DNA of 64,000 nucleotides, from contig JANWKT010000032.1 in assembly GCA_025451235.1 (NCBI GenBank), forward strand, positions 1 through 64,000, in the 5' to 3' direction. The stretch's first letter is position 1, and each line of letters starts with the position of its first letter. This DNA is from Flavobacteriales bacterium. GTDB taxonomy: Bacteria > Bacteroidota > Bacteroidia > CAIKAF01. This document shows positions 8,352-17,269 of this stretch, piece after piece. The notes below the pieces were generated by a model that was given only the letters and a program-made list of their open reading frames with translations, did not search any database and was not told the DNA's origin. The position numbers and the translations under genes were made by a program.

Positions 8352-9494
8352 ATGAGTAAAATTTATATGGACAATGCTGCTACCACTCCCATGGATGAAG
8401 AAGTGGTAAATGAAATGGCCAACCTAATGCGAAATAGTTTTGGGAATCCGAGCAGCATTCATGCCTTAGGCCGGGAGGCGAGAACCCATATCGAAAAATC
8501 ACGCAAAAAAATCGCAGAATATTTAAGTTGTTCCCCGGCCGAAATATTTTTTACCAGTGGCGGTACGGAAGCGGATAACATGGCTATTCGGTGTGCTGTA
8601 GAAGATATGGGAGTAAAAAGAATTATTACTACCACCATCGAACATCATGCGGTTTCACATACAGTGGAAGATCTTTGGCATAAGAACAGGATCAGAATAC
8701 AATTCGTAAATGTAAATGTTCAGGGCCATGTTGATGTTCACCATTTAGAAACTTTGTTGCAGGAAGATGATGGACCCACTCTGGTAAGTTTGATGCATGC
8801 CAACAACGAAATCGCTACCATGATCGATCTGTTGACTGTGGGAACCTTGTGCAGAAAATACAATGCTTATTTCCATAGCGATACGGTACAAACCATGGGA
8901 CATTATACAATCAATCTAAAAGAAATTCCCATTGACTTTGTTACCTGCTCAGCTCATAAATTTCATGGGCCTAAAGGGATCGGATTTTTATACATCAACA
9001 GCCATGTAAAGATCAAACCGCTGATTACCGGTGGGTCACAGGAAAGGAATATGAGGGCCGGTACAGAAAATATTTATGGCATTGTGGGATTGGCTAAAGC
9101 GATGGAGGTAGCCTACAGAGATCTGCCAGCACACCAGCAACATATAACTGAGGTAAAAAACTATATGATCAAAAAACTCAGGGAAGAGATCCCAGGTGTT
9201 GACTTTAATGGCGATATTTCTGATAAAAGCTTGTACACCGTGTTGAATGTAAAATTCCCCACCACTCCTGATTCGGAAATGTTTTTGATGAAACTGGATA
9301 TTTTGGGGATTTGCGCTTCCGGAGGTTCAGCCTGCAGTAGCGGAAGCAATGTAGGTTCGCATGTACTGGCGGGGATTAAATGTGCAGGTGATCGACCCAG
9401 CATTCGTTTTTCATTTAGCAAATACAATACAAAGGAGGAAGTGGATAAGGTGGTAAATGTATTGAAGGGGATGTTCGAACCACAAGTAGTTTAA
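8352..9494 (+). CDS. Cysteine desulfurase, IscS/NifS type
   Basis: A 380-residue PLP enzyme that takes sulfur from L-cysteine, leaving alanine and an enzyme persulfide for Fe-S cluster or tRNA thiolation. Seen: N-terminal YMDNAATTPMDEEV, the cofactor-contacting TSGGTEADN (68-76), the PLP lysine K203 in SAHKFHGPKG, and the catalytic cysteine C328 in ASGGSACSSGS, which is the long mobile loop of group I (IscS/NifS) enzymes. A TATTTTTG -7 element at 8322-8329 lies 22 nt before the ATG. It is followed after 6 bp by a YggS-family PLP-handling protein, so the two are likely co-transcribed. No iscU or iscA is adjacent, so I do not give an iscS symbol. Confidence 0.93.
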   Translation: MSKIYMDNAATTPMDEEVVNEMANLMRNSFGNPSSIHALGREARTHIEKSRKKIAEYLSCSPAEIFFTSGGTEADNMAIRCAVEDMGVKRIITTTIEHHAVSHTVEDLWHKNRIRIQFVNVNVQGHVDVHHLETLLQEDDGPTLVSLMHANNEIATMIDLLTVGTLCRKYNAYFHSDTVQTMGHYTINLKEIPIDFVTCSAHKFHGPKGIGFLYINSHVKIKPLITGGSQERNMRAGTENIYGIVGLAKAMEVAYRDLPAHQQHITEVKNYMIKKLREEIPGVDFNGDISDKSLYTVLNVKFPTTPDSEMFLMKLDILGICASGGSACSSGSNVGSHVLAGIKCAGDRPSIRFSFSKYNTKEEVDKVVNVLKGMFEPQVV

Positions 9495-9500
9495 ATTTCC

Positions 9501-10181
9501 ATGGGCATTATTTCTGAAAATCTACTGGAGGTAAAAAAAACATTACCTCCCCATGTTAGTTTGGTGGCTATTAGCAAAACCAAACCGATAGAAGATATTT
9601 TAGAAGCTTATAGTACCGGCCATAAGATCTTTGGTGAAAATAAGGTCCAGGAATTGATAGAAAAGTACAACGAACTGCCTAAGGACATTCAATGGCATTT
9701 GGTAGGTCATTTACAAACCAATAAGATCAAATACATTATTCCCTTTGTTTCGCTTATCCACAGTGTAGATAGCTGGAAATTAGCCTTGGAAATAGAAAAA
9801 CAAGCCACCCGAATAGGTAAACAGGTCCCCATTTTGCTACAAGTATATATTGCCAAAGAGGAAACCAAGTTTGGGTTGGATGAGGAAGAGTTGGTGGAAC
9901 TTTGTGAAGCCACAGAGCATTTTCCACATTTGAATTTTTGTGGGCTCATGGGGATGGCCACGAATACTACCGATGAACAGATCGTGAGGAATGAATTTAA
10001 GTATTTGAAAAATTTATTTGATCAAACGAAAATCAGATATTTTTCTGATCAACCCGGCTTCAAGGAAATTTCCATGGGCATGAGCAATGATTATTTAATG
10101 GCCGTGGAAGAAGGAAGTACCATGGTGAGGGTGGGAAGCAGTATATTTGGAGAGAGGGATTTGAACCACATGTCTCTGTGA
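9501..10181 (+). CDS. yggS: YggS/PLPBP-family pyridoxal-phosphate homeostasis protein
   Basis: A 226-residue single-domain PLP-binding protein of the YggS/PROSC family, which keeps free pyridoxal phosphate balanced and has no known catalytic activity. PLP lysine is K26 in LVAISKTKP; other landmarks are GENKVQELIEKY, WHLVGHLQTNKIKY, GLMGMATNT, and the phosphate-binding end MGMSNDYLMAVEEGSTMVRVGSSIFG. The last residues (NHMSL and stop) are encoded by sequence that looks like an intergenic repeat (TCTCTGTGACCTCTGTGGTG, 10174-10193), so the original C-terminus may have been replaced. It follows the desulfurase after 6 bp. Confidence 0.93.
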   Translation: MGIISENLLEVKKTLPPHVSLVAISKTKPIEDILEAYSTGHKIFGENKVQELIEKYNELPKDIQWHLVGHLQTNKIKYIIPFVSLIHSVDSWKLALEIEKQATRIGKQVPILLQVYIAKEETKFGLDEEELVELCEATEHFPHLNFCGLMGMATNTTDEQIVRNEFKYLKNLFDQTKIRYFSDQPGFKEISMGMSNDYLMAVEEGSTMVRVGSSIFGERDLNHMSL

Positions 10182-10200
10182 CCTCTGTGGTGAAATTTTT

Positions 10201-11454
10201 TCACAAGTCCTCCTTTAACGAATACACCACCAGCCCACTTAGTAGTTTAGGTTCGAAGTAGGTACTCTTAGGTGGCATATACCAACCATTATCAGCAAAT
10301 TTTTTAAACAGAGGAATGGAAATTTTATTCACCACAAAGGCTGCGGCAAATTCGCCTGAATTCACTTTTCTCTCGAGCAGTTCATGATTCGTTCTTCCAC
10401 CGATAAAAGCGATCCGTTTGTCTTTTCTCAGGTCGTGGATCTCTAATATGGGACTTAAGATCAGATCTGTTAATACTTGGGTAGGTAATTGATGGTCCTC
10501 CGGTAATTTCTCTACTACTCCATCCTTAGGAATCAAATGGTACCAATCTTTATCCACATACATGGCAAAAGAAAACAACCAGTCGGCGGTTTCCGGGAAA
10601 TTATTCCCGGTATGCAACACTTCGAAATCTTTTTCAAGAGCTTTTATCAATTGTTCGATGGTATATCCATGCAGGTCTTTTACCAGCCGGTTGAATTCTC
10701 TTAGCCTGATCTGGTGATGCGGGAACATCAGGGCCATAAAATAATTATATGCTTCTTTACCGGTTGAGCCAGGATTTGTAACCCTCATTTCTTCTCCATA
10801 CAATACGGAAGATGCAGTGCGATGATGTCCATCGGCGATATACAATTCATTGAATGTGGAAAATCTTTCCTGGATGATCAAGATGCTTTTTTCATCCGCA
10901 ATTTCCCATAATTCATGATGACCAAAGCCCGGATGATCAAATTGGGCATACGGTGGTTGCTGGGTTAACTCTTCCACCAGGTCGTTAAGTATATGATCTG
11001 CTTTATATGAAATCACTACAGGCTCAGCGTTGATGTCAATGATCTTCAGGTATTCCTTCAGCTTTTCTTCTTTATGCTCTAGGGTTTGTTCATGTGGTTT
11101 TACTACTTTATCTACACAATCATCAATGCTAATGGCTCCTATAATGCCGGTGTATTGATCCTCCTCCTGGGTTTGGCGATATAAATAGTAACAAGATTTT
11201 TCAGAAGCTTTGAAAATATGTTGCTGGAATAATTTATCAAAAGTGAGCTTACCCAGTTTTAATTTTTTCTCATAGGGAATTTTATCATGCTCGTTTGGAA
11301 TACTAGGTACAATAACATTTAAAAAACTTGCAGGATTATTTTTCAGGATTTCTTTTATTTCTGCTTTTGTATAATTATCAAAGGGACGTGAAACTACCTT
11401 GGAAGCCATTTCCTTGTTGGGTAAAATTCCTTTGAAGGGGAGAAAACGAGCCAT
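10201..11454 (-). CDS. DUF1015-family protein of the serine gene cluster
   Basis: A 417-residue cytoplasmic protein of the DUF1015 family, whose activity I do not know to be established. The N-terminus (MARFLPFKGILPN) and the central motif ADGHHRTASS (207-216) are family hallmarks. The DGHHR signature recalls the nucleotide-binding motif of ParB/sulfiredoxin-fold proteins, which include free-serine kinases (inference, not tested). It is the third gene of serC-serA-DUF1015 on the minus strand, 114 bp after serA. A serB phosphatase is not in the window. A role in serine or phosphoserine metabolism is suggested by the neighbourhood only. Confidence 0.9.
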   Translation of the reverse strand: MARFLPFKGILPNKEMASKVVSRPFDNYTKAEIKEILKNNPASFLNVIVPSIPNEHDKIPYEKKLKLGKLTFDKLFQQHIFKASEKSCYYLYRQTQEEDQYTGIIGAISIDDCVDKVVKPHEQTLEHKEEKLKEYLKIIDINAEPVVISYKADHILNDLVEELTQQPPYAQFDHPGFGHHELWEIADEKSILIIQERFSTFNELYIADGHHRTASSVLYGEEMRVTNPGSTGKEAYNYFMALMFPHHQIRLREFNRLVKDLHGYTIEQLIKALEKDFEVLHTGNNFPETADWLFSFAMYVDKDWYHLIPKDGVVEKLPEDHQLPTQVLTDLILSPILEIHDLRKDKRIAFIGGRTNHELLERKVNSGEFAAAFVVNKISIPLFKKFADNGWYMPPKSTYFEPKLLSGLVVYSLKEDL

Positions 11455-11568
11455 TAAATGCGAATTTAAGCCGAATGTATAGATTTATTTTATATTTCGG
11501 TGCTCTGCACTTTTATTTGTATAATTCCTATTTTCTACAAATATATGGGCTGCTCTGCAGCTAAAAAA

Positions 11569-12531
11569 CTAATTATTGAAATAGCTGATCACTTTTTCTG
11601 CAATTTCGGCACCTACCCTTTCCTGGGCTTCGGCGGTGGATCCACCTATATGTGGAGAGGAAGAAACTTTTGGATGAACCAATAACTCGGCCATGGGGGT
11701 GGGTTCGTTTTCGAAAACATCCAGACCTGCAAAACCAATTTGGCCACTGTTGAGATGTTTCAACAATGCTTTTTCATCAATGATCCCTCCCCGGGCCGTG
11801 TTGATCACAATGGCGCCTTTTTTCATTTTCCCCAGTTGTGCATCACCTAAAACTGGTTTTCCATCTGAAGGCATCGGAATATGTAGGGTAAAGATATCGG
11901 CTGTCGAAAGCACTTCTTCGAAGGAGGACGTTTTCACTTCTACTGAAATATTTTTTCCTCCAATGCTAAGGTTAATGGTTGCGTTGGATACAAAAGGATC
12001 ATATGCCACAATGTTCATTCCATTGCCCAACCCAATTTTTGCTGCGGTTTGTCCTATCCTTCCAAAGCCGATCAGTCCCAATGTTTTTCCTTCCAATTCA
12101 AATCCTTTGGAATAATTTTTTTTCAGGTCATTGAATTCATTCACTCCTTTGAGGGGCATCTGCCGATTGCTTTCATGCAGCATCCTGGCGATGGTGTAAA
12201 TATGGGAAAATACCAACTCAGCTACGGATCGTGTTGAAGCGGCCGGAGTATTTTCAACGGCGAGCCCTTTACTTTTGGCATACTCAACATCGATGTTGTC
12301 CATTCCCACTCCTCCGCGTCCAATAAATTTCAATCCCGGGCAGGCATCTATCATGTCTTTCCGCACTTTGGTGGCGGAGCGGACAAGGATCCCATTAATA
12401 TTGTTGGTATTGATATAATCGATCAGGCTTTCCTGAGCCACCTTATCGGTGATCACTTCAAAACCTGCTTGCTTTAATAATTCTATACCTGATTTTTCGA
12501 GGCCGTCGTTGGCGAGGATCTTTTTACTCAT
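11569..12531 (-). CDS. serA: D-3-phosphoglycerate dehydrogenase, short form without ACT domain
   Basis: A 320-residue NAD-dependent enzyme that oxidises 3-phosphoglycerate to 3-phosphohydroxypyruvate, the entry to serine synthesis. Seen: GRGGVGMDNID (71-81), the Rossmann motif GFGRIG (155-160), catalytic R247 in NTARGG, E276 in DVFENEP, and H304 in HIGGST. The protein stops directly after the catalytic domain, so it lacks the regulatory ACT domain of long forms and may not be feedback inhibited by serine (inference). It lies 68 bp after serC and before DUF1015, which makes the reaction order assignment secure despite the broad 2-hydroxyacid dehydrogenase family. Confidence 0.94.
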   Translation of the reverse strand: MSKKILANDGLEKSGIELLKQAGFEVITDKVAQESLIDYINTNNINGILVRSATKVRKDMIDACPGLKFIGRGGVGMDNIDVEYAKSKGLAVENTPAASTRSVAELVFSHIYTIARMLHESNRQMPLKGVNEFNDLKKNYSKGFELEGKTLGLIGFGRIGQTAAKIGLGNGMNIVAYDPFVSNATINLSIGGKNISVEVKTSSFEEVLSTADIFTLHIPMPSDGKPVLGDAQLGKMKKGAIVINTARGGIIDEKALLKHLNSGQIGFAGLDVFENEPTPMAELLVHPKVSSSPHIGGSTAEAQERVGAEIAEKVISYFNN

Positions 12532-12599
12532 GATTTATATTTTTTCAACGGATTCTTAAGCTCACTGTCAATGCGAAACAAAAGACGTGTAAACCTTGA

Positions 12600-13664
12600 T
12601 TACGCAAATTTATTAGCCATTTCCCTCATTACACTGGTAAGTACGTTTACACTTTCTAATGGAAGTGCATTGTACATGCTGGCCCTGTATCCACCTACGC
12701 TTCTATGTCCTTTTAATCCGCTAATCCCGGCTTCTTTCAGCATTTTTTCAAATTCGGGTTCCAGGGCTTCATTCTTTAACAAGAAGGTAGCATTCATCTG
12801 GCTACGGTATTCCTTTTCTACCGTACCTACAAATAATGGATTATGATCTAGTGCTGTATAGAAAGTATTCGATTTCATTTCATTCAACTTTTCAATCCAC
12901 TCCAAGCCCCCATTATTTTTTAACCATTCCAGGGTGAGCATGCTAACATATACAGCAAATACCGGAGGTGTATTGAGCATGGAATCTTTTTTGGCATTGG
13001 CCACATAGTCTAACATTTTGGGAAGGTCACGGCCCGTTTTTCCTACTACATCTTTTTTATATAAGACCATAGTGGTTCCGGCAGGACCCATATTTTTTTG
13101 CGCACCGGCATAGATCAAAGAGAATTTCTTTGCATCAATTCTTTTGCTAAAAATATCCGAGCTCATATCGCAAACCAATGGAATATCGGTTTTCGGAAAT
13201 TCTTTCCATTGTGATCCATAGATGGTATTGTTGCTGGTAAAGTGAAGATAGTCCGCATCTTTGGGGACCGTATACTTTTTAGGGATGTAAGAGAATTTTT
13301 TGTCTTCGCTGCTGGCGATCACTTCAATGTTCCCTACCTTTTTGGCATCTGCAATGGCTTCGGTTGCCCAGGTGCCCGTATTGATATAGGCCGCCTTTGT
13401 TTTTAGCAGATTCATGGGTACCATATAAAATTGCAGGCTAGCACCTCCTTGTAAAAAAAGCACCTCGTAATCATCCCCTAGTCCGAATAATTCTTTTACT
13501 AAGCCTCGGGCTTTTTCCATTACTTCTTCAAAATCTTTGCTGCGATGCGAGATCTCGAGTAAGGATAGTTTTAAGTGGTTAAAGTTGATCACAGCCTCTG
13601 CTGCTTTTCTTAGTACTTCTTCAGGTAAAATGCCGGGACCGGCACTAAAGTTGTGAACTTTCAT
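12600..13664 (-). CDS. serC: Phosphoserine aminotransferase
   Basis: A 354-residue PLP aminotransferase that converts 3-phosphohydroxypyruvate plus glutamate to O-phosphoserine; the family also acts in vitamin B6 synthesis. Seen: the N-terminus VHNFSAGPGILP, the phosphate-binding FLQGGASLQF (70-79), the PLP lysine K190 in YAGAQKNMGPAG, and the C-terminal GLKGHRSVGGYRASMYNA with the substrate arginines. Length is normal. First gene of serC-serA-DUF1015. The upstream 345 bp include a GC-rich palindromic repeat. Confidence 0.96.
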   Translation of the reverse strand: MKVHNFSAGPGILPEEVLRKAAEAVINFNHLKLSLLEISHRSKDFEEVMEKARGLVKELFGLGDDYEVLFLQGGASLQFYMVPMNLLKTKAAYINTGTWATEAIADAKKVGNIEVIASSEDKKFSYIPKKYTVPKDADYLHFTSNNTIYGSQWKEFPKTDIPLVCDMSSDIFSKRIDAKKFSLIYAGAQKNMGPAGTTMVLYKKDVVGKTGRDLPKMLDYVANAKKDSMLNTPPVFAVYVSMLTLEWLKNNGGLEWIEKLNEMKSNTFYTALDHNPLFVGTVEKEYRSQMNATFLLKNEALEPEFEKMLKEAGISGLKGHRSVGGYRASMYNALPLESVNVLTSVMREMANKFA

Positions 13665-13812
13665 GTTGAACGGGTAAATTTCACTGCAAAGTAAGTAATA
13701 AATAAGGGATTTTTTGGGTTAAAAAAACGGAAAGTTTTATGTAATATATGGGCACCTGTGCCTCCCTTAAGGCCTGCCTTTCAGTCCACGGCCCACCGTG
13801 TCCTTCACTATA

Positions 13813-13946
13813 GTCCCTGGCCGAGGCCGGCAGCCATACAAGGTTTGCCTGGTAAGTCTGCTGTTTACTTGGCAAACCCAACATGGCTAAAGCCTGGCCC
13901 GGCCAGGGAGCTGCCGCTTCGGTCGCTGGTGCAGTCCTGCAACAGG
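13813..13946. repeat. GC-rich palindromic intergenic element, copy 1
   Basis: Sits in the 345-bp gap between the divergent serC and the choice-of-anchor B gene; the rest of the gap shows no gene. Outer arms CCCTGGCCG (13815-13823) and CGGCCAGGG (13900-13908) enclose inner arms GGTTTGCC (13842-13849) and GGCAAACC (13871-13878), so it can form a long nested hairpin. It ends GAGCTGCCGCTTCGGTCGC. The loop CTGTTTACT and this end recur at 43629-43746 and, inverted, at 55489-55655. It creates a false upstream extension of the next gene. Confidence 0.6.
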
Positions 13947-14009
13947 TCCACCGATAAACCCACCTATTTGTACCACCTGACCAACCAAAACAATTTATAT
14001 CTTTATCTT

Positions 14010-15380
14010 ATGAAGAAACTCTTTACCTTATTCGTAACCGGGCTTGCATTACCACTTATATTTTCACAGAGTTCATATAATATGAACCTGATCTATAGCT
14101 GGACAGATACCAATATTACCGAGATCAATGCCCCGCCATCTTTAGATCATTTTCGATACAATGAGGTTTGGGGATACGAACAAAATGGAAGAGAATATGC
14201 CATACTTGGCTCCACTATGGGGGTGCATTTTTTTGATATTACCGACACTACCATTATAGACTATATTGATTTTGTCGCAGGAAATAATTCTCCCAATGTA
14301 CATAGAGAGTTTAATAGTTACCGTAATTATTTATATATCGTAGGTGATCAGGGTAACTCAGGACTTCAAGTAGTAGACATGCAGTATTTACCGGATAGTG
14401 TGCATGTGGTGTATAACGATGATTCGTTAACGATCAGGGCGCATGAGCTTCATATTGATTCGGCTATGCAGAAATTATATTTATTCGGGGTGAACTCCGA
14501 ACTTCTGTCACCAGGAACCTCGGTTGGATATCCGGCTATGATACTGGATATTTCTAATCCATCTAATCCTCAATACTTGTCCATGTTCACTCATAACATC
14601 ATCACCTATGTGCATGATGGTTATGTAAAAAATGATACTGCATTTTTTCATTCGGGATATGATGGTTTATATTATGGTTATATGGGAGATCCGCAAAACC
14701 CGGTTGAACTGGATGTGATGCCATTTTATCTGGACCAGGGATACAATCATAGCGGATGGCTTACTCCCGATGGTAAATACTATGTTATGATAGATGAAAC
14801 ACAGGGAATGAGAATAAAAACGATCGATATGCAGCCTGGGCTCAACTTTTTTTCAGTATGCGGATTGTATGAAGCAGGGGTCGGGCCTTTTAATATGGCG
14901 CATAACCCACATATCAAAGGAAATTATTTATATACCTCCTATTATCAGGATGGCATTCGGGTATTTGATATTACCAATGCTTGCAGCCCGACAGAGGTTG
15001 CCTGGTATGATACCTGGCCTGCTGATGCATTGGAGGATGAGTATAGAGGAGCATGGGGAGTATATGCTTTTTTACCAAGCGGCAAAATTTTGGTAGCCGA
15101 TATGCAAACCGGTTTATACGTATTAAGATTACACGACGAGAGTTTTGGGGTGGAGGATCAATCCGATTTTTCTTTCGAGGTATTTCCGAATCCCGCAACA
15201 GAAATCATTCAACTCAACGAAGTTTTTGAAACCGTTAAGTTGATCGATGTAAATGGGAAAGTGGTAAAAATTCAATACAATAGCCAAACCATTTCAGTTC
15301 AAGAATTATCCAACGGATTGTATATGCTTGCCGTGCAGAAGGAAGGGAAATGGGGTTATAAGAAATTAATGAAGGAATAA
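14010..15380 (+). CDS. Choice-of-anchor B family secreted protein with T9SS type A sorting domain
   Basis: A 456-residue secreted protein: signal peptide (1-20, ending LIFSQ), a beta-propeller-like region of LVIVD-type repeats (YAILGSTMGVHFFDITD, LYIVGDQGNSGLQVVDM, YYVMIDETQGM, YTSYYQDGIRVFDITN), and a C-terminal T9SS type A sorting domain of about 75 residues starting FEVFPNPATE and ending GWYKK-like (here GYKKLMKE). The choice-of-anchor B domain is found on surface proteins with varied anchors; here the anchor is the type IX system, which would cleave the tail and attach the protein to the outer surface. The frame is open back to 13758, but those 84 residues come from a GC-rich repeat and precede the signal peptide, so I start at 14010. 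Confidence 0.9.
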   Translation: MKKLFTLFVTGLALPLIFSQSSYNMNLIYSWTDTNITEINAPPSLDHFRYNEVWGYEQNGREYAILGSTMGVHFFDITDTTIIDYIDFVAGNNSPNVHREFNSYRNYLYIVGDQGNSGLQVVDMQYLPDSVHVVYNDDSLTIRAHELHIDSAMQKLYLFGVNSELLSPGTSVGYPAMILDISNPSNPQYLSMFTHNIITYVHDGYVKNDTAFFHSGYDGLYYGYMGDPQNPVELDVMPFYLDQGYNHSGWLTPDGKYYVMIDETQGMRIKTIDMQPGLNFFSVCGLYEAGVGPFNMAHNPHIKGNYLYTSYYQDGIRVFDITNACSPTEVAWYDTWPADALEDEYRGAWGVYAFLPSGKILVADMQTGLYVLRLHDESFGVEDQSDFSFEVFPNPATEIIQLNEVFETVKLIDVNGKVVKIQYNSQTISVQELSNGLYMLAVQKEGKWGYKKLMKE

Positions 15381-15484
15381 GTCCCGGGCCGTTTTGTGCT
15401 ATTCAAATCTTGTGTCAAAAGTATCCACGATAAAGGTGTAAATTTGTTAATACATACTGGCCAATCAGATAGTATATTTGTAGT

Positions 15485-17269
15485 ATGAGATTCTTTGTAT
15501 TATTCCTACTTCCATTTTTGCTATTTTCTATCCATACTTGGGGACAAAAACCATCGAAAAAATTAAGATTGGTCCGGAATGAATATGGCGGCTATGTATA
15601 TAAAAATGCCAACAACAAAGTTGTTATTAATAATGGATATTACCATGCACATGATTTTCCGTCGGATGCTGAAAACTATCATAAGTCGCTAGCTGCAGTT
15701 CGAAAAGATACCAAGGGTCGAAATTACACGTACGATTTTAAATGGGCCTTTATCAATACAAAGGGAGAGGAAGTGATCGACTTTATTTATGATGATGTTA
15801 CTTTGGTAAAAGGTGGCTACCTGGTGTATCGCCATGACAGTATTGCACTCATGGATTACTATGGAGTTTTACACTCTGGATTTGAATACGCATGGGCGGG
15901 TTATAATACTTACTCCGCATTCTATAGTGGGACTATTCCCCTCAAACGATCAGGTAAAGTGGGAGGAGTGGATATCAATGGCAATACTGTTATTCCTTTT
16001 GTGTACGATTCAATTGTATTGACGGTCCCCAATTTTCAACTTTACCTGAAGCAGGATACTTTTTACTTATTTAATAAAGCTGGGAAATTTCTTACCTGGT
16101 CAGAATACGGATATGATTTGGAGGATGGCAGGAGTCTTGTTTGGCAGAATGACCATGCTGGGATTATTGATACCAATGGGGTATGGGTGCTGTCTCCTCA
16201 ATTTAAACAGCTAGCGCTTATAGAAGGAGATGAATATATCCTTGCTTCCAATGGTTATCATGAACCTAACCAAAAGGTGTTTGACAGCCGGGGACAATTG
16301 TTTTTTGAGACTGAGTATTCCTTAAGTTCGCCTTATATCTTCAACTCCAATAAATTTTGGATTGAGGTAAAGGACAGTAATTCCTACTCTTATCGTAAGG
16401 GGCTCGTGGATAAAAACGGGAATATAATTATTCCACCTGTTTATTGGGAAATTGATGAAATGTATGGCCTCCCTGGCCAATTAGCCGTGCAGGACCTTTC
16501 TGGGAAGTGGGGGATCATTGATACCTTAACCAACACTATTGTTCCGTGTAAGTTTGAGAAGAACTTCAGTGTAGCATCAACCATTCCTTTTTATGCTTCA
16601 ACAACTCTCAATTACCAAAACGTTGTTATCAATGGTGTTGGAGATGTTGTATTTGAAGTTCCAAGAGGAATGGCGGGATGGATGTATTATGAAAACAGGG
16701 TCTTTGTATTTGGTGGTTCTATAGACCATCACCATTATACTGAATCAACTACCTGGGCCTATTCTTATTCGGGCAAAGAACTGATTAAAAAAGAAAATCG
16801 CCATCATGAAATCAACGTCTCATCAAGAGGTTTGTTGCATTATGATTACGATCCACGTAACAAAGGTTTTACCATGAGTATCATGGATACCTTAGGGAAT
16901 AAACGGGAGCCAGCCGGTTGGGATGGAATAAGTTTTACCAACAACATCAACTTAGGCGAAATTATTATTTGTATAGATTGCGTAGAAGAGTCAGGTACGG
17001 AGGATTTTGCAGCGACCGTTTTTTATAAAGGAGGCAAAGCGGCTATTGTAGTGGGTCTTGATTCAGTTATAGTGCCAACCGCCACCCAAGGGAACTTTAA
17101 TAGAATTTTACTTCTTCTCATGCAACATGTTAAGTATGATTATCATCGTATGATGATTAGAACCCCCATTAATTTTATCTTTAACCAAACCTGGCTGAAT
17201 AGACAACTGAAAAGAATGAAGCGAATGGGTATGGAAGATTTTCTGGCTAAGAAAAAAAGGAGGTTATAA
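15485..17269 (+). CDS. WG-repeat secreted protein
   Basis: A 594-residue protein with a signal peptide (1-20, ending HTWGQ) and many WG-type repeats of about 50 residues in the form 'G..G.ID..G..VIP..YD' (VDINGNTVIPFVYDSIV, IIDTNGVWVLSPQFKQL, LVDKNGNIIIPPVYWEID, GIIDTLTNTIVPCKFE). WG repeats are predicted beta-propeller or solenoid units common in Bacteroidetes surface proteins; their ligand is generally unknown. No T9SS tail is visible: the C-terminus is basic (RMKRMGMEDFLAKKKRRL). TATATTTG at 15473-15480 lies only 4 nt before the ATG, which suggests a leaderless transcript. Its stop overlaps the purC stop region by 6 bp on the opposite strand. Confidence 0.85.
   Translation: MRFFVLFLLPFLLFSIHTWGQKPSKKLRLVRNEYGGYVYKNANNKVVINNGYYHAHDFPSDAENYHKSLAAVRKDTKGRNYTYDFKWAFINTKGEEVIDFIYDDVTLVKGGYLVYRHDSIALMDYYGVLHSGFEYAWAGYNTYSAFYSGTIPLKRSGKVGGVDINGNTVIPFVYDSIVLTVPNFQLYLKQDTFYLFNKAGKFLTWSEYGYDLEDGRSLVWQNDHAGIIDTNGVWVLSPQFKQLALIEGDEYILASNGYHEPNQKVFDSRGQLFFETEYSLSSPYIFNSNKFWIEVKDSNSYSYRKGLVDKNGNIIIPPVYWEIDEMYGLPGQLAVQDLSGKWGIIDTLTNTIVPCKFEKNFSVASTIPFYASTTLNYQNVVINGVGDVVFEVPRGMAGWMYYENRVFVFGGSIDHHHYTESTTWAYSYSGKELIKKENRHHEINVSSRGLLHYDYDPRNKGFTMSIMDTLGNKREPAGWDGISFTNNINLGEIIICIDCVEESGTEDFAATVFYKGGKAAIVVGLDSVIVPTATQGNFNRILLLLMQHVKYDYHRMMIRTPINFIFNQTWLNRQLKRMKRMGMEDFLAKKKRRL

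Noticed and set aside
13758-14009. Upstream in-frame extension of the choice-of-anchor B gene
   Set aside because: The 84 codons lie in a GC-rich palindromic repeat and precede a good signal peptide starting at 14010.
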